Notes: generated by a model from the sequence alone, not told the origin. DNA of 64,000 nucleotides from Asticcacaulis sp. SL142 (GCF_026625745.1 NZ_CP113061.1:186001-250000), one strand, 5' to 3'. Shown: positions 43,933 to 53,910, counted from the first letter of the stretch. Numbers and translations: made by a program.

Positions 43933-46043
43933 CAGAAGGCCTGCCCAATCCCGACATAGAGCGATACGGGTGACTCGCCGTCGCGCCGGCTGATAGGGGT
44001 CGCGATATCAATGCGGATCGGCCCGAAATTGGTGTAATAGCGTGCCCCAATACCGATCCCAAAGCGGATATCGTCAAAACCCGGTACCTTGTCCTGATAG
44101 ACCTGACCGGCGTCGATGAACGGCACGATCCCCAGATTACCGTCGAGGATGTTCTTGAAACGATATCGCGCCTCAAAGGCCATTTCAATCAGGCTTAAGC
44201 CTCCGGTCGGCGTGTTGCTGACGTCACGCGGCCCCAGTTCCTGATAGCCAAAACCGCGCACACTACCGCCGCCGCCAGCATAAAAGCGCGTGGTCAGGGG
44301 CACATCGACATAGTCACTGCCGACGATGCTGCCGACCCTGAAACGGGCGGCCAGGATCGTCTGATCATTGACTTGGCGGTAGGTTGAGACATCGAACTGG
44401 TTTTTGATATTGTTGCCGAACAGGCCGGACAACGAAACCTGCGGTGTTGTCTCAATAGAGGCCCGGAAGCCTTTGGTAGGGTTTAGTAAATCATCAGTCA
44501 CATCGCGCGCCAGCTTAAGCGGCATATCGGCGGTGTAATAGTTGATCCAGCTATCGCCAAGCATCTTATCCAGCTTTGAGTTCAGCCGAATGGCACTCAA
44601 TTCAACCCCCGCTGACCAGGTCCAGCGCTTTTGCCAGATGGGGGTCGAGGACCGCGATAGGCTGTAGCCCAGCCGTAAGCCCTGCGCCTCATAGGTATCA
44701 TAGTCGGAACGCGCCAGTTCGGTTGAAATCAGGCGGGTCAGATCTCGCTTACGGTAATTGGAATGGCGCAGACTTACGCCCAGCGTCTGTTCATTGCTGC
44801 CCAGCGTCGTCTCTACAATCAGCGCCCCTTCGGGCGGGCGCCAGTTGCGGTTAATCCAGCTCCCTTTCAACAGCACGCCCTGACCGGTCGAAAAGCCGAC
44901 ATCGGCGGCCAGTTTGCGCGGGCGTCCGGTTTGCTGGCGCACCAGAATATCAACATATTCCGTACCATCAGGGGCCGGGGCATTAGTGCGCACCGGCTCA
45001 ACTGACACGGCGCGGAACAGGTTGGTGGCCACCAGCGCCTGACGCAGATCATCGACCATGCGGCTGTCGTACAGGTCATCCTCACCAAAGCGAGCAATGG
45101 TTTCGATGTGATCAACGCCAAACGCCTGACGACCTTCGGTGGTAAACTTACGTATGCGGGCACGTGGACCAGTCTCGACCGGCAGGGTGTAATCCGCCGT
45201 ATAGGTGGTGTTATCGAGCAGAATATCGCGTGCGCCCACCTCAGCGAACGGATAGCCGTTTTCCGGCAGTTTCAGGCTGACACTGGCCTCAGCCGCTACT
45301 ACCCGGTCAGCGATCAGGGTATCGCCGGTTTTCAGCGGCAGGGCGTCGCGGATCAGGTTGGGCGGCGTGGTCGGCCCGGCGGTAATCACAATCTCATCCA
45401 GCCGGTACGGGGTGCCGGGAGCTACGGTCAGGGTCGCCCGCACTCGGCCGGGCTGGTTCGGTTCATTTTCCATTGAGGTGACGACGGTGGCGTCATAATA
45501 GCCCTCGGCCTTCAGCACCCGCAGGGCCAGCACCTCATCCTGCTTAAGCCGCGCGCGCAGCATGACGGCATTGGCGGCCTTACCCTTGCCTTCTTTTAAG
45601 GCGCTGAGATCCCAGAAGGTTTTCTCTAAGTTCAGGTCTTTCAGGCCATTCAGCGTCGTGTCGTAAGCGATTTCAGGCGCTTGCTCATCGGCGGTAGCGA
45701 CCACTGCGGGCGGCGGGGCCTTGTCAAAATCGGCCAGCGACGGCAGGGGCTCGGTCAAGGCGTCATCGGTCGCGGGCGGAATGTCTGGCAAGGTTTCCGC
45801 CACAGTCTCGGTGACTAGATCATCAGTCTCAGCGGTCTGCGGCGGCAGTCCGGGCACCAGCGTGTCCTCATTTGGGGCGTCATCAAGGTCTGGCAGGGCG
45901 GATTCGAAATCCTGGTCCGTGATAATCGGGGCATCTGCGGGCGCTATTTCGACCGGCGGCGCACTTTGCGCATAGGTCAGCGGCGCCCAAACCGTGAGGG
46001 CGGCAGCCAAGGCAATCGCGCTGGCGCTGACGGTTTTGAGCAA
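43932..46043 (-). CDS. tamA: Translocation and assembly module subunit TamA (Omp85 family)
   Basis: Omp85-type outer-membrane barrel of 703 residues. Signal peptide (MLKTVSASAIALAAALTV) followed by an unusual acidic Pro/Ala/Asp/Glu-rich stretch (about 25-125), then POTRA domains (AEGYYDATVVTS, LPLKTGDTLIADRV, ENGYPFAEVGARD) and a 16-strand barrel with RFYAGGGGSVRGFGYQELGP (the Omp85 VRGF motif of loop 6) and terminal VSLYVGIGQAF. The promoter-proximal gene of tamA-tamB. The long N-terminal acidic linker is longer than in E. coli TamA. Confidence 0.95.
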   Translation of the reverse strand: MLKTVSASAIALAAALTVWAPLTYAQSAPPVEIAPADAPIITDQDFESALPDLDDAPNEDTLVPGLPPQTAETDDLVTETVAETLPDIPPATDDALTEPLPSLADFDKAPPPAVVATADEQAPEIAYDTTLNGLKDLNLEKTFWDLSALKEGKGKAANAVMLRARLKQDEVLALRVLKAEGYYDATVVTSMENEPNQPGRVRATLTVAPGTPYRLDEIVITAGPTTPPNLIRDALPLKTGDTLIADRVVAAEASVSLKLPENGYPFAEVGARDILLDNTTYTADYTLPVETGPRARIRKFTTEGRQAFGVDHIETIARFGEDDLYDSRMVDDLRQALVATNLFRAVSVEPVRTNAPAPDGTEYVDILVRQQTGRPRKLAADVGFSTGQGVLLKGSWINRNWRPPEGALIVETTLGSNEQTLGVSLRHSNYRKRDLTRLISTELARSDYDTYEAQGLRLGYSLSRSSTPIWQKRWTWSAGVELSAIRLNSKLDKMLGDSWINYYTADMPLKLARDVTDDLLNPTKGFRASIETTPQVSLSGLFGNNIKNQFDVSTYRQVNDQTILAARFRVGSIVGSDYVDVPLTTRFYAGGGGSVRGFGYQELGPRDVSNTPTGGLSLIEMAFEARYRFKNILDGNLGIVPFIDAGQVYQDKVPGFDDIRFGIGIGARYYTNFGPIRIDIATPISRRDGESPVSLYVGIGQAF

Positions 46044-46335
46044 GAGGGCTTCCTGAAAATAAGGCTTAAATGAATCAAGGGGTTCACATGTGATCTCAGG
46101 GTATGGGCATGGCGGCTGGGAGGCAAATAAAAATCACATAAACTCAGCTTCATCTCGTCCTGTCGCAGTGCGGGGTAACGCAATTGTTATGTGATTGTGT
46201 AAAAACCCAAGCAAAATCATAGGCATAATCCTTATTGTTTTCTTACGTGTAAGTGCGGCAAATAGTTAATCTGTGCGCTGCACTTAAAACTCATATCAAT
46301 TTGTGGCGTCCCTATAGGGCGCCAAAGAGGATGAG
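46044..46335. promoter_or_regulatory. Divergent tamA/otsB promoter region with several palindromes
   Basis: Contains TCACATGTGA (46084-46093), a 10-bp inverted repeat AATCACATAA (46132-46141) with TTATGTGATT (46187-46196), and a near-perfect 19-bp palindrome around CCCTATAGGG (46305-46323) just before the otsB ribosome site. The TGTGA/TCACA half-sites recall CRP/FNR-type operators, but spacing does not fit the canonical 22-bp site. Operators for trehalose genes or tamA are possible; unproven. Confidence 0.4.
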
Positions 46336-47070
46336 ATGAAGCCTAAACCTGAGCCTTTAGATCTGTTCAAGGTCGCCCTGTTCCTTGATCTGGATGGTAC
46401 GATTGCGCCTATTATGCCGCGCCCGGATGATGTCGAACCCGAAGCCGCCCGCAATGGCCTGCTGAAAGCGTTGAATGATAAGCTTGAGGGCCGTTTGGCG
46501 GTCGTATCCGGCCGTTCGGTCAGTGCGGTTGATCGCATTACCGAGGGAACTGTGGCGTCGGTGGCCGGGGCTCACGGCTTAGAGCGGCGCACGGCATCGG
46601 GCCAGCGTGAGGATACTGAGGCTCATGCCGCGCTGGATAGCGTCGTCAGTGAATTTCGCGCCCTTAACCGCGTGCTGGAAGGGCTGATTGTTGAGGATAA
46701 AGGCGTAAGTGTCGCGGTCCATTACCGTCACGAACCCGATCATAAGGCCAATATTATAGCACTCGCTACCCGTATGGCGGAAACCCACGGCCTGCGGCTT
46801 CAGGCCGGTCATGAGGTGATCGAACTGCGCACCCCCGGCCCAAATAAGGGCGACGCCATCCGCGCCTTCATGTGCGAAGCGCCGTTTATTGGCCATGTGC
46901 CGGTATTTGTTGGGGATGATCTGACCGATGAAGTCGGTTTCGAGGCGGTCAACAGTCTCGGCGGCTTCGGCGTGAGGGTCGGGGCGGGGGCATCCGTAGC
47001 GCATTATGGCCTGAAAGATGTAGCGGCGGTCACGGCGTGGCTGGAGGAGAGCCTGTTATGCCTGACATGA
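46336..47070 (+). CDS. otsB: Trehalose-6-phosphate phosphatase
   Basis: HAD-type phosphatase that makes trehalose from trehalose-6-phosphate. Motif I FLDLDGTIAPI (DxDGT), motif II VVSGRSV, cap residues with HGLERR, Lys in PGPNKGDAIRAF and motif IV FVGDDLTDEVGFEAV. 244 residues, usual length. AGAGGATGAG ribosome site. Overlaps the start of the GH15 gene by 13 bases, so otsB-GH15-otsA is one operon. Confidence 0.95.
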   Translation: MKPKPEPLDLFKVALFLDLDGTIAPIMPRPDDVEPEAARNGLLKALNDKLEGRLAVVSGRSVSAVDRITEGTVASVAGAHGLERRTASGQREDTEAHAALDSVVSEFRALNRVLEGLIVEDKGVSVAVHYRHEPDHKANIIALATRMAETHGLRLQAGHEVIELRTPGPNKGDAIRAFMCEAPFIGHVPVFVGDDLTDEVGFEAVNSLGGFGVRVGAGASVAHYGLKDVAAVTAWLEESLLCLT

Positions 47071-48947
47071 CCGCATCCGCCGCTGAGGTGGCCCCTGTGA
47101 CGGCTGATGCGACCCAGACCGTTCTGGCTCAGCATTGGCAAACCCACAGCCTCAATCTGTCGCCCATCGGCAACTGCATGGTGTCGGCCCTGATCGATTC
47201 TAACGGGACATGGGTGTGGGGGTGCGTGCCACGCTTTGATTCCGATCCGGCGTTTTGCAATCTGGTGTCCGGTGTGGGCACGAGCGATCCGCAGGCGCTG
47301 GGGCTGTGGGCCATCGATGTGCTGGATCTGGCCCATGTGCGCCAAAGTTATGGTCGCAACAGCGCGGTCTTGCATACCTGGCTGACCGATACCCACGGGG
47401 CCGAGGTTGAAGTCATTGATTTCTGCCCGCGCTTTAAGCGCAATGACCGGCTCTATAGCCCGGTGTCATTCTGCCGGATTGTGCGGCCCGTCAAAGGTGC
47501 GGCGCGTATTCGCATCCGCTTGCGGCCGGCCTGTAACTACGGCGAAAGCGAAGCCCAGACAACCTCTGGCTCCAACCATATCCGCTACTATTGTTCAGAA
47601 GCTATTCTGCGACTGTCAACCAATTGCGCGGTCAGTCATGTGCTGGAAGAGCGTGAGTTCCGGCTGGAAGAAGAACTGGCGTTTTTCTTAGGCCCGGATG
47701 AGAGTTTTTCCGTCGATATCCGCACCGGTGTGCGCGATATGTATGAAAAAACCGATCTGCATTGGCGTGAATGGGTGCGGGGTCTGGCCCTGCCGATGGA
47801 GTATCAGGAAGCGGTGATCCGTGCCGCGATTGGCTTAAAGCTCTGCGTCTATGAGGAAACCGGTGCGATTGTCGCCGCCATGACCACCTCGATCCCCGAA
47901 GCGCCGGGGTCACAGCGCAACTGGGATTATCGCTATTGCTGGATCCGGGACGCCTATTATGTCGTTGAGGCCCTGACGCGGTTGGGGGCCATGCAGACCT
48001 TGGAGAACTATCTCAAATATCTGCGCAATATTGTTGACCGGGCTGTAAATGGCAAGATGCAGCCCGTCTATGGTATTGGCTATGAATCAATATTGACAGA
48101 ATCTATTGCCGAACACCTGAAAGGCTATCGCGGCATGGGGCCGGTGCGGGTCGGCAATCTGGCCTATGTTCAGCATCAGCATGATGTTTACGGCCAGATC
48201 ATCCTGTCATCGGTGCAGGCGTTTTTCGATCATCGCCTGTTGCGGCCGGGCACGGTAGCCGATTTCGAGCAGCTTGAAAAAATCGGTGAAAAAGCGTTCG
48301 AAGTCTTTGATCAGCCCGATGCCGGTTTGTGGGAATTTCGCACCTTTGCCAAGGTGCATACCTATTCGGCGGTGATGTGCTGGGCCGCCTGCGACCGGCT
48401 GGAAAACGCCGCGTTGATCCTGGGGCTGACGGATCGGGCCGAGGTGTGGAAAGCGCGGGCGGCGACCATAAAATCAACGATTGACTCGCGTGCGCTGTTC
48501 GTCAGGGACGGGGCGGAGGATAATCTGTACTCGTCGGCCTTTGATGTCGATGAGGTCGACGCCAGTCTGCTGCAGATGATTGACCTGCGCTATATCTCAA
48601 AGGACGATCCGCGTTTTCTGAGCACGCTGAATGCGGTCGAAAAAATGCTTCGGCGCGGGCCGCACATGCTGCGCTACGCACTGCCCGATGACTTCGGTGA
48701 GCCGGAAACCGCCTTTAATTTCTGCACCTTCTGGCTGATTGAGGCCCTGCACTATGCCGGGCGTACCGATGAGGCGCGGGAGTTGTTTGAGGGGATGCTT
48801 AATCAGCGCACGCCGTCGGGCCTGTTGTCCGAAGATACCTCGTTTCACGATGGCACCCTGTGGGGCAATTTCCCGCAAACCTATTCGCTGGTCGGCATTA
48901 TCAACTGTGCGGTGCTGTTGAGCCGGCCTTGGAAAGACATAAGGTAA
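47058..48947 (+). CDS. Glycoside hydrolase family 15 protein (glucoamylase/trehalase-like)
   Basis: 629 residues from ATG 47058 (GGAGGAGA about 8 bases upstream), starting inside otsB. N-terminal beta-sandwich domain (LSPIGNCMVSALIDSNG, WGCVPRFDSDPAF) and an (alpha/alpha)6 barrel with SQRNWDYRYCWIRDAYYV, MGPVRVGNLAY and a late EDTSFHDGTLWGNFPQTYSL. GH15 includes glucoamylases, glucodextranases and trehalases. Its position between otsB and otsA is widespread and suggests action on trehalose or on an alpha-glucan linked to trehalose turnover; substrate not settled by sequence. Confidence 0.9.
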   Translation: MPDMTASAAEVAPVTADATQTVLAQHWQTHSLNLSPIGNCMVSALIDSNGTWVWGCVPRFDSDPAFCNLVSGVGTSDPQALGLWAIDVLDLAHVRQSYGRNSAVLHTWLTDTHGAEVEVIDFCPRFKRNDRLYSPVSFCRIVRPVKGAARIRIRLRPACNYGESEAQTTSGSNHIRYYCSEAILRLSTNCAVSHVLEEREFRLEEELAFFLGPDESFSVDIRTGVRDMYEKTDLHWREWVRGLALPMEYQEAVIRAAIGLKLCVYEETGAIVAAMTTSIPEAPGSQRNWDYRYCWIRDAYYVVEALTRLGAMQTLENYLKYLRNIVDRAVNGKMQPVYGIGYESILTESIAEHLKGYRGMGPVRVGNLAYVQHQHDVYGQIILSSVQAFFDHRLLRPGTVADFEQLEKIGEKAFEVFDQPDAGLWEFRTFAKVHTYSAVMCWAACDRLENAALILGLTDRAEVWKARAATIKSTIDSRALFVRDGAEDNLYSSAFDVDEVDASLLQMIDLRYISKDDPRFLSTLNAVEKMLRRGPHMLRYALPDDFGEPETAFNFCTFWLIEALHYAGRTDEARELFEGMLNQRTPSGLLSEDTSFHDGTLWGNFPQTYSLVGIINCAVLLSRPWKDIR

Positions 48948-48981
48948 TCACAGTCTGCATTGGCTGTGGGAAGGACTAAAA

Positions 48982-50394
48982 ATGAGCAGACTAATTGTTA
49001 TTTCAAATCGGGTCAGTCCGCCCGCCGAAATCGGCAACGCTTCGGTCGGCGGATTGGCTATGGCCCTGTCAGCGGCCCTGCGCGAAGAGAACGGCATGTG
49101 GTTTGGCTGGAGCGGAGAGGTGGCCGAAAGCTCCGGCCAGATATCGATCCAGAAGATCGGCGGCGTGACCGTGGCCCTGACCCACCTCGAAGAACAGGAC
49201 GTTCAGGAATATTATAACGGCTACGCCAATAAGACCCTGTGGCCGCTGTTTCACTACCGCCCCGATCTGGTGGCGTTTGAGCGCTCGTTTGATGAGGGCT
49301 ATTCGCGCGTCAATCAACGCTTTGCCGATACGGTATCACCTCTGATCGTTGAGGATGATCTGATCTGGGTGCAGGACTATCACCTGATCCCGCTGGCCTC
49401 GAAACTGCGTGAACAGGGCGTCAAGAACCGGATCGGCTTCTTTTTGCATATCCCCTGGCCGGCCATGCGGGTACTGATGACCCTGCCCAAGCACGGCGAA
49501 CTGGTCGAGACGATGTTCGACTATGATCTGGTCGGGTTTCAGACCGAAGACAGCATGAATGCCTTTATTGATTATGTTATCAATCAGGCGGGCGGCGAAG
49601 ACTTAGGCGATGGTCAGATCCGGGCCTACGGCAAGAGTATACAGGTCGGCACCTATCCGATAGGCATTGATGCCCAGGAGTTTGTCGAGGCCAGCCGCTC
49701 GCAAACCGCCAAGGATTATTGGGATCTGATGCGCGATTCCCAAGGCGGGCGCAAGATGGTCTTAGGTGTCGAAAGGCTAGACTATTCAAAGGGTTTGGAG
49801 GAACGCTTCGTCGCCTATGATCAGTTCCTGCGCGACTATCCGCAGTACGAGCGCAACGTCTTTATGCTTCAGATCGCCACGCCGTCACGCGGCGAAGTCG
49901 ATGCCTATCAGGACATCCGTGGCAAGCTCGATACCCTGTCGGGGCACATCAATGGCGAGCACTCAACGATTGATTGGGTGCCGCTGCGCTACGTCAACCG
50001 TGCCTACAGGCGTGATGAACTGGCGGGTATTTACCGCGCCGCCCATGTGGGCTTAGTCACGCCGCTGCGCGACGGTATGAATCTGGTGGCCAAGGAATAT
50101 ATCGCGGCTCAAAACCCGGCCGATCCGGGTGTGCTGGTGCTGTCGGAATTTGCCGGGGCCGCCGCACAAATGAGCGATGCCCTGATCGTCAATCCGTTCG
50201 ACCGTGAGGCGGTGTCCGAGGCCATCCATGAGGCCCTGTCCATGCCGCTGAAACAACGCGTGGCGCGTTATGAAGGCCTGATCCACGGCATAATGACTGA
50301 CGATGTCGTAAGCTGGCGCATCAAATTCACGGACGATCTGAAAGGCAAAAAGCCTGCAAAAAAGCCTGAGCCTCTGGTGGTGGTTAGCGGCTAA
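48982..50394 (+). CDS. otsA: Alpha,alpha-trehalose-phosphate synthase (UDP-forming)
   Basis: GT20 glycosyltransferase joining UDP-glucose and glucose-6-phosphate. Seen: LIVISNRVSPP, VGGLAMALSAAL, WVQDYHLIPL, FFLHIPWPAMRV, YPIGIDAQEF, VERLDYSKGLEERF, and the donor-site LRDGMNLVAKEYIAAQ. 470 residues. It starts 34 bp after the GH15 gene and completes the trehalose operon, used as compatible solute synthesis under osmotic or desiccation stress. Confidence 0.96.
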   Translation: MSRLIVISNRVSPPAEIGNASVGGLAMALSAALREENGMWFGWSGEVAESSGQISIQKIGGVTVALTHLEEQDVQEYYNGYANKTLWPLFHYRPDLVAFERSFDEGYSRVNQRFADTVSPLIVEDDLIWVQDYHLIPLASKLREQGVKNRIGFFLHIPWPAMRVLMTLPKHGELVETMFDYDLVGFQTEDSMNAFIDYVINQAGGEDLGDGQIRAYGKSIQVGTYPIGIDAQEFVEASRSQTAKDYWDLMRDSQGGRKMVLGVERLDYSKGLEERFVAYDQFLRDYPQYERNVFMLQIATPSRGEVDAYQDIRGKLDTLSGHINGEHSTIDWVPLRYVNRAYRRDELAGIYRAAHVGLVTPLRDGMNLVAKEYIAAQNPADPGVLVLSEFAGAAAQMSDALIVNPFDREAVSEAIHEALSMPLKQRVARYEGLIHGIMTDDVVSWRIKFTDDLKGKKPAKKPEPLVVVSG

Positions 50395-50621
50395 TGCCGG
50401 ATTGTGGGTTTGTCCTTAAGGCCGGCTATAAAGGCTATACCCGCAGCGGCCACGGTGAAAATTGCAGCCAGTGTAAGGGCGAAACCGGGTAAAGCCTCCG
50501 GCGTCAGGAACTGCTTCCATTCATCGTGACGGTATTTCGTTATGCCCATCAGAAAGACAACGACGGTTATAGCGGCGAAAGCGAACCACCAGGATACAAA
50601 GCGAATAAAAAAGGCGCTCAT
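50391..50621 (-). CDS. Small two-helix membrane protein
   Basis: 76 residues with two hydrophobic helices (VSWWFAFAAITVVVFLMGI and ALPGFALTLAAIFTVAAAGIAF) and a cytoplasmic basic end (GLKDKPTIRH). AGAGGAAA lies about 8 bases before the ATG on the minus strand, supporting a real gene. Overlaps the end of otsA by four bases, convergently. No family recognised. Confidence 0.6.
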   Translation of the reverse strand: MSAFFIRFVSWWFAFAAITVVVFLMGITKYRHDEWKQFLTPEALPGFALTLAAIFTVAAAGIAFIAGLKDKPTIRH

Positions 50622-50788
50622 ATATATTTCCTCTTTTTAGCGATCTTCTCATGGCTCTACCCGGTTGTCTATGGCGCCGTCGCGCGGTTAAGGCGTATGG
50701 CTCACGGCGCAGGATTTATACCTCTTGATCGTGTCCGCAAAACGGTCTTAAGTGCGGCTCGTTTCAAACGTGACGGGTTTTGCAGATT

Positions 50789-52912
50789 ATGATCAGATCG
50801 CTGAAAATGGCCGCTTTTGCGGCTACGGTATCGGTAATGGCTTTGGCAGGGGGCATGGCTTATGCCGAAACCAAACCCTTCACTTACAATGATCTGATCG
50901 AGCTAAACCGGGTTAGTTCCCTGAAAGTTGACCCGACCGGCCGGTTCGCGGTCATGGCGGTGCGGGTCACAGATTTAGAGAAAAACAAGGGCGTGACATC
51001 CCTGTGGGTCAAGGATCTCAGCAATCCCACCCTGAAAGAATGGCGTCTGCCGATCTCGGATCAGGGCACGTCTAGTCCCGCCTGGAGTGCCGACGGCAAG
51101 TCGATTTTCTACCTGTCCGGCGGGCAGATTTACATGACCGATGCCAAGGGCACTGAGCGCACGCAAATCACCAAACTGCCGATCAGCATCGACAGTTTCA
51201 AGGTCAGCCCCGACGGCAAGGGTTTTGTGGTGTCGATGGCCATTACTGAGGGCTGCGCGGGCGAGGAAATTGCCTGCACGCTCAAAACCGATGAGGCCCA
51301 GAAGGCTAAAAAATCAAGCGGCGTGATCTATGATAAGCTGTTCGTGCGCCACTGGGACACATGGTTCGATTTCAAGCGCAATCACCTGTTTTATGTCGGC
51401 CTGACTGCGGGCACAGCGGCGACCTTTGCCACGCCGCTGACGGACGGTTTTGATGGCGATGTGCCGTCCAAACCCTTTGGCGACGAAGGCGAATATGAGA
51501 TCGCGCCGAATGGCCGCACGGTTTATTTCTCGGCGCGGGTGGCGGGTAAGACTGAGCCGTGGAGCACCAATTTCGACGTCTGGCAGGTCGATATGCAGTA
51601 CCCGCAGGACGTGGCCCAAAAACCGGAACTGCTGCGGGCCACGGCACCGCATAATCTGACGCCCGACAACGAAGCGCGGGATGCCGAGCCGCGTGTCTCT
51701 CCCGATGGCAAGACGCTGGCCTATAAGGCCATGAAGCGCCCAAAGTTTGAGGCCGATCGCTACTGGATTTACCTGAAAGACATCGCCACCGGTAAGGTCA
51801 CGCCGCTGGCCCACGACTGGGACCGCTCGCCCGACAGCCTGACCTGGTCCGATGACGGTAAGGCGCTTTATGCCGTCGCCGCCGATGTCGGCAAAACCCG
51901 CCTGTTCAGGATTGATGTGGCGACGGGCAAGGTATCGCCGCTGACCAAGGACGGTCATATTGGTGGCTTTGATTTTACGCCGCAGGGCGCAGTCTTCCTT
52001 AAGGATTCGCTGGCGGCTCCGGCACAGCTTTATCTGCAAGGGCGCGACCGTTCAGCCCTGATCGACACCACCGCCAAACCGGTGACCGAGTTCAATAAGG
52101 CCCGCCTCGATTTACGCCTACGCGGCCAGTATGAGCAGTTTTCATTCAAAGGCTGGAACGACGATACGGTCTATGGCTACATCGTAAAGCCTGCCGATTT
52201 CGATCCGAACAAAAAATATCCGCTGGCCTTCCTGATCCACGGTGGGCCGCAAGGCTCGTTCTCGGACGCATGGTCGTATCGGTGGAACCCGCAAACCTAT
52301 ACGGGGGCAGGCTTTGTGGCGGTGATGATCGATTTCCACGCCTCAACCGGCTATGGGCAGGCGTTCACGGACGCGGTATCCGAACACTGGGGCGATCGCC
52401 CGCTCGAAGACCTGCAAAAGGGCTATGCGGCGGTCTTAGACAAATATCCGTTCATCGACAAGGACCGCGCCTGTGCGCTGGGGGCGTCTTACGGCGGCTA
52501 TATGGTCAACTGGATCGCCTCGCAATGGAAGCAACCGTGGAAGTGTCTGGTCAATCATGACGGCCTGTTTGATACCCGCTCGATGGGTTACGGCACCGAA
52601 GAACTCTGGTTCACGGAGTATGAGAACGGCGGCGATGTCTATAACCACACGGCCAATTACGATAAGTTCAATCCGGCCCTGCACGCCAAGGACTGGTCGG
52701 TGCCGATGCTGGTCATCCATTCCGATCTGGATTTCCGCGTGATGCCTGAGCAGGGCATCAGCACCTTCACCGCCTTGCAGCGTCAGGGCATTAAGTCGAA
52801 ATTCCTGCGCTTCCCCGATGAAAACCACTGGGTGTTAAAGCCGCAAAATTCCCTGATGTGGCACCAGACCGTGACTGACTGGCTGAAAGAAAACACCGCG
52901 GAGACGAAGTAA
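50789..52912 (+). CDS. Exported S9-family prolyl oligopeptidase/dipeptidyl aminopeptidase
   Basis: Start at ATG 50789, giving a signal peptide (LKMAAFAATVSVMALAGGMA, cleavage near AYA). A beta-propeller domain (repeated WSADGKSIFYLSGGQ, VSPDGKTLAYKAMKRP units) precedes the alpha/beta hydrolase domain with catalytic Ser in LGASYGGYMVNW, Asp in VIHSDLDFRVMP and His in PDENHWVLKPQN. 707 residues. Probably a periplasmic or secreted peptidase feeding on peptides, consistent with other degradative enzymes in the region. Confidence 0.94.
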   Translation: MIRSLKMAAFAATVSVMALAGGMAYAETKPFTYNDLIELNRVSSLKVDPTGRFAVMAVRVTDLEKNKGVTSLWVKDLSNPTLKEWRLPISDQGTSSPAWSADGKSIFYLSGGQIYMTDAKGTERTQITKLPISIDSFKVSPDGKGFVVSMAITEGCAGEEIACTLKTDEAQKAKKSSGVIYDKLFVRHWDTWFDFKRNHLFYVGLTAGTAATFATPLTDGFDGDVPSKPFGDEGEYEIAPNGRTVYFSARVAGKTEPWSTNFDVWQVDMQYPQDVAQKPELLRATAPHNLTPDNEARDAEPRVSPDGKTLAYKAMKRPKFEADRYWIYLKDIATGKVTPLAHDWDRSPDSLTWSDDGKALYAVAADVGKTRLFRIDVATGKVSPLTKDGHIGGFDFTPQGAVFLKDSLAAPAQLYLQGRDRSALIDTTAKPVTEFNKARLDLRLRGQYEQFSFKGWNDDTVYGYIVKPADFDPNKKYPLAFLIHGGPQGSFSDAWSYRWNPQTYTGAGFVAVMIDFHASTGYGQAFTDAVSEHWGDRPLEDLQKGYAAVLDKYPFIDKDRACALGASYGGYMVNWIASQWKQPWKCLVNHDGLFDTRSMGYGTEELWFTEYENGGDVYNHTANYDKFNPALHAKDWSVPMLVIHSDLDFRVMPEQGISTFTALQRQGIKSKFLRFPDENHWVLKPQNSLMWHQTVTDWLKENTAETK

Positions 52913-52956
52913 GCGCTACACTTAAGGCGAATTCCTGATTCGCCCAAAGGCTCCCC

Positions 52957-53898
52957 ATGCGCCGACCGCCGCCCCCGAAGGAAGTGACCTCGTTAGACGA
53001 TGTACTGCATGAGGTGTCGGTGCTGGTGAAGCCGCACTTCGGCAAGGGGCGGCCCGCCGACTACATCCCCGAACTGGCGGCTGTCGATCCGATGAAATTT
53101 GGCATGGCGGTCGCCACCGTCGAGGGGGATGATTACGGTGTCGGCGATGCCGATGAGCCGTTTTCGGCCCAGTCGATCACCAAGCTGTTTGCGCTCGGGC
53201 TGGCGCTCAACCGGTTGGGCGATGAAGTGTGGACGCGGGTGGGTAAGGAGCCTTCGGGAACGCCGTTCAACTACCTGTCGCAGTTGGAACAAGAGGCCGG
53301 TGTGCCGCGCAATCCGTTCATCAATGCCGGGGCTTTGGCGATTACCGATATCCTGCTGGATGTGGTCAGGGAGCCCGCCAATCTGGTGCGTGATTTTATG
53401 GGGGTGTTGGCGGGGGAGTCGCTTAGCATTGACGATGCGGTGGCACGGTCTGAGATGGACACCGCCTATAAGAACCGCGCCATTGCCAATCTGATGCGCG
53501 CTCAGGGCACGATCAGCCATGACCCTTCGGCGGTGATTGAGGCCTATTGCCGTCAATGCGCGGTGTCGATCACCTGTCGGCAATTGGCCAAGGCAGCTTT
53601 ACCTTTGGCGGCGGCGGGCTATTCGCCGGTGATGGAGGAAAGCATCTTCCCGGAGCGGCTGACACGAAGGCTAAATGCCTTGTTGCTGACCTGCGGGATT
53701 TATGACTCGGTCGGATCATTTGCGTACCGGGTGGGTTTGCCGGCCAAAAGCGGGGTCGGCGGGGGGATTGTCGCGGTCATCCCCGGCCGGGCGGCGGTTG
53801 CCGTCTGGTCGCCGGAGCTGGATCGTTACGGCACGTCGGTGGTCGGGGTGTCGGCGCTGGAACACTTCAGCCGTCTGACCAATTGTTCGGTGCTGTGA
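52957..53898 (+). CDS. glsA: Glutaminase
   Basis: Converts glutamine to glutamate plus ammonia; serine-dependent beta-lactamase-like fold. Seen: the SxxK motif in FSAQSITKLFALG, the NAGA motif in NPFINAGALAITDILL, SCRQ-like ITCRQLAKAALPLAAAG, and the Gly-rich C-terminal KSGVGGGIVAVIPGR with VWSPELD. 313 residues, normal. Followed by the first palindromic element. Confidence 0.95.
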   Translation: MRRPPPPKEVTSLDDVLHEVSVLVKPHFGKGRPADYIPELAAVDPMKFGMAVATVEGDDYGVGDADEPFSAQSITKLFALGLALNRLGDEVWTRVGKEPSGTPFNYLSQLEQEAGVPRNPFINAGALAITDILLDVVREPANLVRDFMGVLAGESLSIDDAVARSEMDTAYKNRAIANLMRAQGTISHDPSAVIEAYCRQCAVSITCRQLAKAALPLAAAGYSPVMEESIFPERLTRRLNALLLTCGIYDSVGSFAYRVGLPAKSGVGGGIVAVIPGRAAVAVWSPELDRYGTSVVGVSALEHFSRLTNCSVL

Positions 53899-53910
53899 TT
53901 TGGGCGTGTA

